Positions 60,330-64,000 of a DNA stretch of 64,000 bases are shown here, piece after piece. The notes under the pieces are model-generated. The model was given only the letters and a program-made list of their open reading frames with translations. It made no database searches and had not been told where the DNA came from. Made by a program: the position numbers and the translations under genes. Positions within the stretch are counted from its first letter, which is position 1, and each line of letters begins with the position of its first letter. The DNA lies in the NCBI GenBank assembly GCA_041821265.1, contig JBGUEQ010000001.1, forward strand, positions 62,001 through 126,000, read 5' to 3'. The stretch comes from Lachnotalea sp041821265 (GTDB lineage: Bacteria > Bacillota > Clostridia > Lachnospirales > Lachnospiraceae).

Positions 60330-61214
60330 ATGGAACAAGACATAGTAGGCTTTATTGAATATTTACATAATGTTAAGAAAACTACAGATAATACAGAACT
60401 TTCATATCGAAGAGATTTAAGAAAAATGGAAGCTTATTTTTTGGAACAAAATATTATTGAACTAAGTAAAGTTACCAATACAAATTTAAATTCATATATT
60501 TTATATTTAGAACGTAAAGGATTTGCCATTTCAACAATTTCTCGAAATATCGCTTCAATAAAAGCTTTTTATAATTATTTATTTAAAGAAGGTAAGGTTA
60601 GTAGTGATATCACTGAAGTTCTAAAATCTCCTAAGTTAGAGAAGAAAATACCAGATGTATTGACAATTGAAGAAGTAGAGTTATTACTAAGTCAGCCTAA
60701 GAATTCTACTCCAAAAGAAATTCGAGATAAAGCCATGCTGGAATTGCTATATGCTACGGGAATAAGAGTAACCGAACTAATTTCACTAAAGTGTCAAGAT
60801 GTTAATTATAGCATGGGATATATTGTTTGCCATGATAAGAATAAAGAAAGAGTAATTCCATTTGGCAAGAAAGCGAATGTGGCATTAGAACAATATATGA
60901 AAAATGCCAGAACTTGTTTGATTGACGAGGAGTCCAATCAAATTTTATTTACAAATTGTTCAGGTAAGGCAATGAGTAGACAAGGTTTTTGGAAACTAAT
61001 TAAATATTATGCAAAGAAGGCGGATATCAAATCAGAAATTACACCACATACCTTAAGACATTCATTTGCAGCGCACCTTGTTGAAAATGGAGCTGATTTA
61101 AAATCGGTACAAGAGATGCTAGGACATTCAGATATATCAACCACACAAATATATGCAAGCATGAGTCATAATAGAATCCGAGAAGTATACAAAAAAGCCC
61201 ATCCGAGAGGATAG
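60330..61214 (+). CDS. xerD: Site-specific tyrosine recombinase XerD
   Basis: 294 residues, standard. N-terminal core-binding domain, catalytic Arg in YATGIRVTELISL, HTLRHSFAAHL (His-x-x-Arg), LGHSDIST and the Tyr in TQIYAS. Resolves chromosome dimers with XerC at dif. ATG 60330 with GAGGG 5 bases upstream. The terminator overlaps the last codons. Confidence 0.95.
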   Translation: MEQDIVGFIEYLHNVKKTTDNTELSYRRDLRKMEAYFLEQNIIELSKVTNTNLNSYILYLERKGFAISTISRNIASIKAFYNYLFKEGKVSSDITEVLKSPKLEKKIPDVLTIEEVELLLSQPKNSTPKEIRDKAMLELLYATGIRVTELISLKCQDVNYSMGYIVCHDKNKERVIPFGKKANVALEQYMKNARTCLIDEESNQILFTNCSGKAMSRQGFWKLIKYYAKKADIKSEITPHTLRHSFAAHLVENGADLKSVQEMLGHSDISTTQIYASMSHNRIREVYKKAHPRG

Positions 61215-61222
61215 GCTTTTTT
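61191..61222. terminator. Bidirectional terminator xerD/aroF, overlapping the xerD end
   Basis: AAAAAAGCCcATCC-gaga-GGATaGGCTTTTTT; the stem encodes the last xerD codons including the stop. Confidence 0.88.
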
Positions 61223-61229
61223 AAAAATA

Positions 61230-61250
61230 GGATTATTCTATGAACTTCCC
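61230..61250. repeat. Hairpin repeat unit, copy E
   Basis: GGATTATTCTATGAACTTCCC, resembling the GGAAAGTTC...GAACTTCCC unit but with a decayed left arm; no 32-nt unit follows. Confidence 0.4.
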
Positions 61251-61264
61251 TGTTCTATACAATT

Positions 61265-62296
61265 TTATCTGTTTAATTCAGCAATTTCATAAATGAGACG
61301 TTCTGAAGATTCCCAACCAAGACAAGCATCTGTTATTGATTTGCCATAAACGCGATCCCCTATTTTTTGACTTCCAGGTTCAATATAGCTTTCAATCATA
61401 ACACCTTTGACAAAATTATTAATATCAGGTGATAAAATTCTACTATGCATTACTTCTTTTACAATACGAATTTGTTCAGCAAATTGTTTGTTAGAATTAG
61501 CATGATTAGCATCAACGATAACAGCAGGGTTAAGTAAAGCACGATCATTATATAAATCAAGTAGAAGTGTTAAATCCTCATAATGATAGTTTGGAAGACA
61601 TTGGCCATGCTTATTCACAGCACCTCTTAATACAGTGTGTGCTAGATCATTACCAGTTGTTTTTACTTCCCAGCCTCTATAAATAAAAGTATGGCCTTGT
61701 TGAGCGGCTACAACAGAATTAAGCATAACAGAAAAGTCGCCGCTTGTAGGGTTTTTCATGCCTGCTGGAACATCCATACCACTTACTGTTAGCCGATGCT
61801 GCTGATCCTCCACAGAACGTGCACCAATGGCAACATAGGATAAAATGTCAGAGAGATATCTCCAGTTGTCAGGATAGAGCATTTCATCAGCAGCAGTCAA
61901 TCCGGTTTCTTGCATTGCACGTATATGCATTTTCCTAATAGCGATAACACCTCCGACTAAATCTGGCTCTTTTTCAGGATCGGGTTGATGCATCATTCCT
62001 TTATAGCCTTCGCCTGTTGTTCTAGGTTTATTGGTATATATTCTAGGAATTAAAATTAATTTATCTTTTACTTGTTCTTGAACTTTCGCAAGTCTACTGA
62101 CATAATCACATACCGCATCTTCGTTGTCCGCAGAACAAGGTCCTATCACAACTAAAAATTTGTTGGATTTTCCAGTAATGGCGTCGCGTATCTGGGCGTC
62201 ACGTTTAGCTTTTAAATTAAGTAACTCAGCCGAAAGCGGATATAGTTCTCTTATCTCAGCAGGGATTGGTAATTTTTTTATGAATTCGAAACTCAT
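61265..62296 (-). CDS. aroF: 3-deoxy-7-phosphoheptulonate synthase (type I, AroFGH class)
   Basis: 343 residues. VIGPCSADNEDAV, KPRTTGEGYKG, GARSVEDQQHR, and the metal-binding C-terminal part DANHANSNK. First enzyme of aromatic amino acid synthesis. CGAGGAG precedes the ATG on the reverse strand. Monocistronic with bidirectional terminator. The short N-terminal extension could support feedback inhibition by an aromatic amino acid; the specific one is not readable. Confidence 0.95.
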   Translation of the reverse strand: MSFEFIKKLPIPAEIRELYPLSAELLNLKAKRDAQIRDAITGKSNKFLVVIGPCSADNEDAVCDYVSRLAKVQEQVKDKLILIPRIYTNKPRTTGEGYKGMMHQPDPEKEPDLVGGVIAIRKMHIRAMQETGLTAADEMLYPDNWRYLSDILSYVAIGARSVEDQQHRLTVSGMDVPAGMKNPTSGDFSVMLNSVVAAQQGHTFIYRGWEVKTTGNDLAHTVLRGAVNKHGQCLPNYHYEDLTLLLDLYNDRALLNPAVIVDANHANSNKQFAEQIRIVKEVMHSRILSPDINNFVKGVMIESYIEPGSQKIGDRVYGKSITDACLGWESSERLIYEIAELNR

Positions 62297-62550
62297 TTCT
62301 TTTCTCCTCGTAGTGCATTATATTTAACTAGCAAATCGACAAATAAATTCTATAGTTATTGCGACAAAGCCAAAGTAAATAGCTACATGAACTACTTTGG
62401 CGAACTGTTTATAGAAATAATGATAAGATAATTTATAATTAATATTACCGTTATATCAAAATTTATTTCTATTATAATATAAATTTGTTTTATTGTCGAC
62501 TGTATACTTAGTCATTTTTTTTTAATATTATTCAATAAGTATAGATGAAT

Positions 62551-64000
62551 TTACGAACGCTGCGGAAAAAGTTTTAATAAATACAATATTCCAAAATATA
62601 TAAGACATATGCTCATGCAGGAAATACCTACGTTAATTAAATCATAAGACAAGGAAAGCCTTTTTAAAAGAATATTGGTATATACACCAAAGCAGATGGA
62701 AATACATAAAACTCCAATTGGTTTCACAATCCATTTATATAATGAAAAAGAAATAGAAATGTAGTTGTTCAAAACAATAAAGTTTAATACGGTAATTACT
62801 AACTGCCCAACTAAAAGTCCCCATAAATATCCTTCAATTCCAAAATAAGGAACAAACAATAGTATAAATAATATTCTTGTAAAGATGGACGCAAGACTGT
62901 TAAACAAAGTTACAGTTGTTTTACCCAATCCATTCAAAATACTATTTAAAGTAGTGGAAAGATAAAGAAAAGGACAAATCCACGCTAAAGTAATAATAAA
63001 TTTCCCTGCCAAATCATTATCAAATATTAAAGTACCCATATCTTGCCCAAAACTTAAAAAAATACCAGTACACAGTATTCCCAATATTAGACAATACTGT
63101 ATTGTAATCTTGGAGGTATGAGTGATTCTAGTGAAATTTGAAGAAGCTTGTGCTTCTGCTACATCAGGTAAAAGCATTACGGATAAAGAATTTGTTAAGG
63201 TAGAAGGAAATAAAATTAAAGGTAGAGACATTCCCATCAAAATTCCATATAAGCTTAGTGCATCACTAGTAGATAGACCAAATTTTTTTAATTGAGTAGG
63301 GATAAGTACAGTTTCAATACTTTGTAATAAAGTTATTATGACTCTATTGGCGGTAAGAGGCACAGAAAGAACGAAAATATTTTTAAAGTAGGAAATAGGA
63401 ATACTACTAATTGTTTTAAATGAAATTGAGAAGTTAGTTTGAATAAATATAGCGGTAGTAGTAAATAAAACAGAAGCAATTTCACCAGTTACAATTCCGA
63501 TAGCAGCAATAACAGGTGTAACCAAAAGTCCCTTATCGGTTAGAACTTTATAGATAAGGTAAACGCTGATTACTCTCACTGTTTGTTCTACTAATTGTGA
63601 AAATGCAGGAACTCCAGCCTTTTTAATGCCGTAGTAGTACGCTGCAATACAAGTATGTATCGCTCCAAATGGGACGGAAAGAGAAATGACTTTTAGCAAG
63701 TCCGTACAACGAGATTCTTTTAAATAATTGATGGCTAAATAATCAGCATTAAAGTAAACCAAATATGCAACTAAGATGGAAGGAAAAACAGCTAATATTA
63801 ATCCAGCGTATAATACGTTAATAGCCCCATTATAATCTTTAGATGCAATTTTGGAGGAAGTAAAACGTGATATTCCAGTATGTATACCAGCTACAGTAAG
63901 AGAATAGCAAAGCATATAAATTGGAAAAATAAGTTGATAAATCCCCATACCTTCTGCACCTATTGTGTGAGATAGGAATATTCTATAAAAAAAGCCAATT
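62551..64000 (-). CDS. spoVB: SpoVB/MurJ-like polysaccharide flippase, 5' end outside window
   Basis: The reverse frame is open to the window edge; upstream of the ATG at 63948 the codons read GFFYRIFLSHTIGAEG, the usual SpoVB start region, so the gene is truncated by the window. At least 480 residues, polytopic (about 12 or more helices), MOP superfamily. It should flip lipid-linked cell-wall or polysaccharide precursors for the spore cortex. The ATG at 63948 must not be taken as the start. Confidence 0.9.
   Translation of the reverse strand, partial: IGFFYRIFLSHTIGAEGMGIYQLIFPIYMLCYSLTVAGIHTGISRFTSSKIASKDYNGAINVLYAGLILAVFPSILVAYLVYFNADYLAINYLKESRCTDLLKVISLSVPFGAIHTCIAAYYYGIKKAGVPAFSQLVEQTVRVISVYLIYKVLTDKGLLVTPVIAAIGIVTGEIASVLFTTTAIFIQTNFSISFKTISSIPISYFKNIFVLSVPLTANRVIITLLQSIETVLIPTQLKKFGLSTSDALSLYGILMGMSLPLILFPSTLTNSLSVMLLPDVAEAQASSNFTRITHTSKITIQYCLILGILCTGIFLSFGQDMGTLIFDNDLAGKFIITLAWICPFLYLSTTLNSILNGLGKTTVTLFNSLASIFTRILFILLFVPYFGIEGYLWGLLVGQLVITVLNFIVLNNYISISFSLYKWIVKPIGVLCISICFGVYTNILLKRLSLSYDLINVGISCMSICLIYFGILYLLKLFPQRS

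Noticed and set aside
1..64000. tRNA or rRNA genes
   Set aside because: No T-arm-like GGTTCGAATCC words or rRNA core sequences were noticed in the intergenic DNA; a dedicated search could still find a divergent one.

Overview
The window is low-GC DNA from an anaerobic, spore-forming member of the Clostridia, most likely Lachnospiraceae-like. Pointers are sigG, a SpoVB-type flippase, a SpoIIM-like protein and a YlmC/YmxH protein (sporulation), dapL-type lysine synthesis, HemZ, a NifS/NifU iron-sulfur pair with an Rrf2 regulator, a corrinoid-dependent MetH with a separate activation protein, strong AGGAGG ribosome sites and many U-tract terminators. No rRNA, tRNA, prophage, insertion sequence or CRISPR array was seen. 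The species cannot be named from this sequence.

Layout. 1-7.2 kb: the end of a YesN-type response regulator, a YesM-type sensor kinase and a four-gene sugar ABC importer (lipoprotein, double ATPase, two permeases). 7.2-20.7 kb: a catabolic island that can be read as a complete reductive pyrimidine pathway: omega-amino acid transaminase, iron-type alcohol dehydrogenase, an NMT1/ThiY-type ABC importer, dihydropyrimidinase, a PreA-type dihydropyrimidine dehydrogenase, an M20 carbamoyl-amidohydrolase, a cytidylate-kinase-like protein and a PucR-type regulator. Together they would take up a pyrimidine, reduce it, open the ring, remove CO2 and ammonia to give beta-alanine, transaminate it to malonate semialdehyde and reduce that to 3-hydroxypropionate. 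20.7-29.5 kb: rimO-pgsA-cinA, rpsO, pnp, an M24 peptidase and a PHP phosphatase. 29.5-35.8 kb: dapL (reverse), sigG, an ECF sigma/anti-sigma operon with two membrane proteins, ylmC and degV. 35.9-44.2 kb: a sulfur and one-carbon block on the reverse strand (metF, MetH activation protein, metH, Rrf2 regulator, metY) facing nifS-nifU. 44.3-53.4 kb: apt, relA, a metallo-hydrolase, hemZ, an HD-GYP protein, hisS, aspS. 53.6-64 kb: a DUF1294 protein, recA-recX, rny, proC, a Nudix hydrolase, spoIIM-like, xerD, aroF and the end of a spoVB-like gene cut by the window edge.

The most unusual object is the substrate-binding lipoprotein at 13045-14226. Its two sequence halves appear in the opposite order from the usual NMT1/THI5-like family, as in a natural circular permutation, with the cut at a precise linker and the lipoprotein signal grafted onto what is normally the middle of the protein. 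Next in interest are: the dihydropyrimidine dehydrogenase, which fuses the PreT N-terminal iron-sulfur domain to PreA but has no FAD/NAD(P)H module; a pair of matching 25-bp palindromes in the metY and nifS promoters beside an Rrf2 gene; an ECF sigma gene that appears to start at ATT; and several families of short dispersed hairpin repeats in intergenic DNA.

All assignments come from reading the sequence and from family knowledge; no database search was run.
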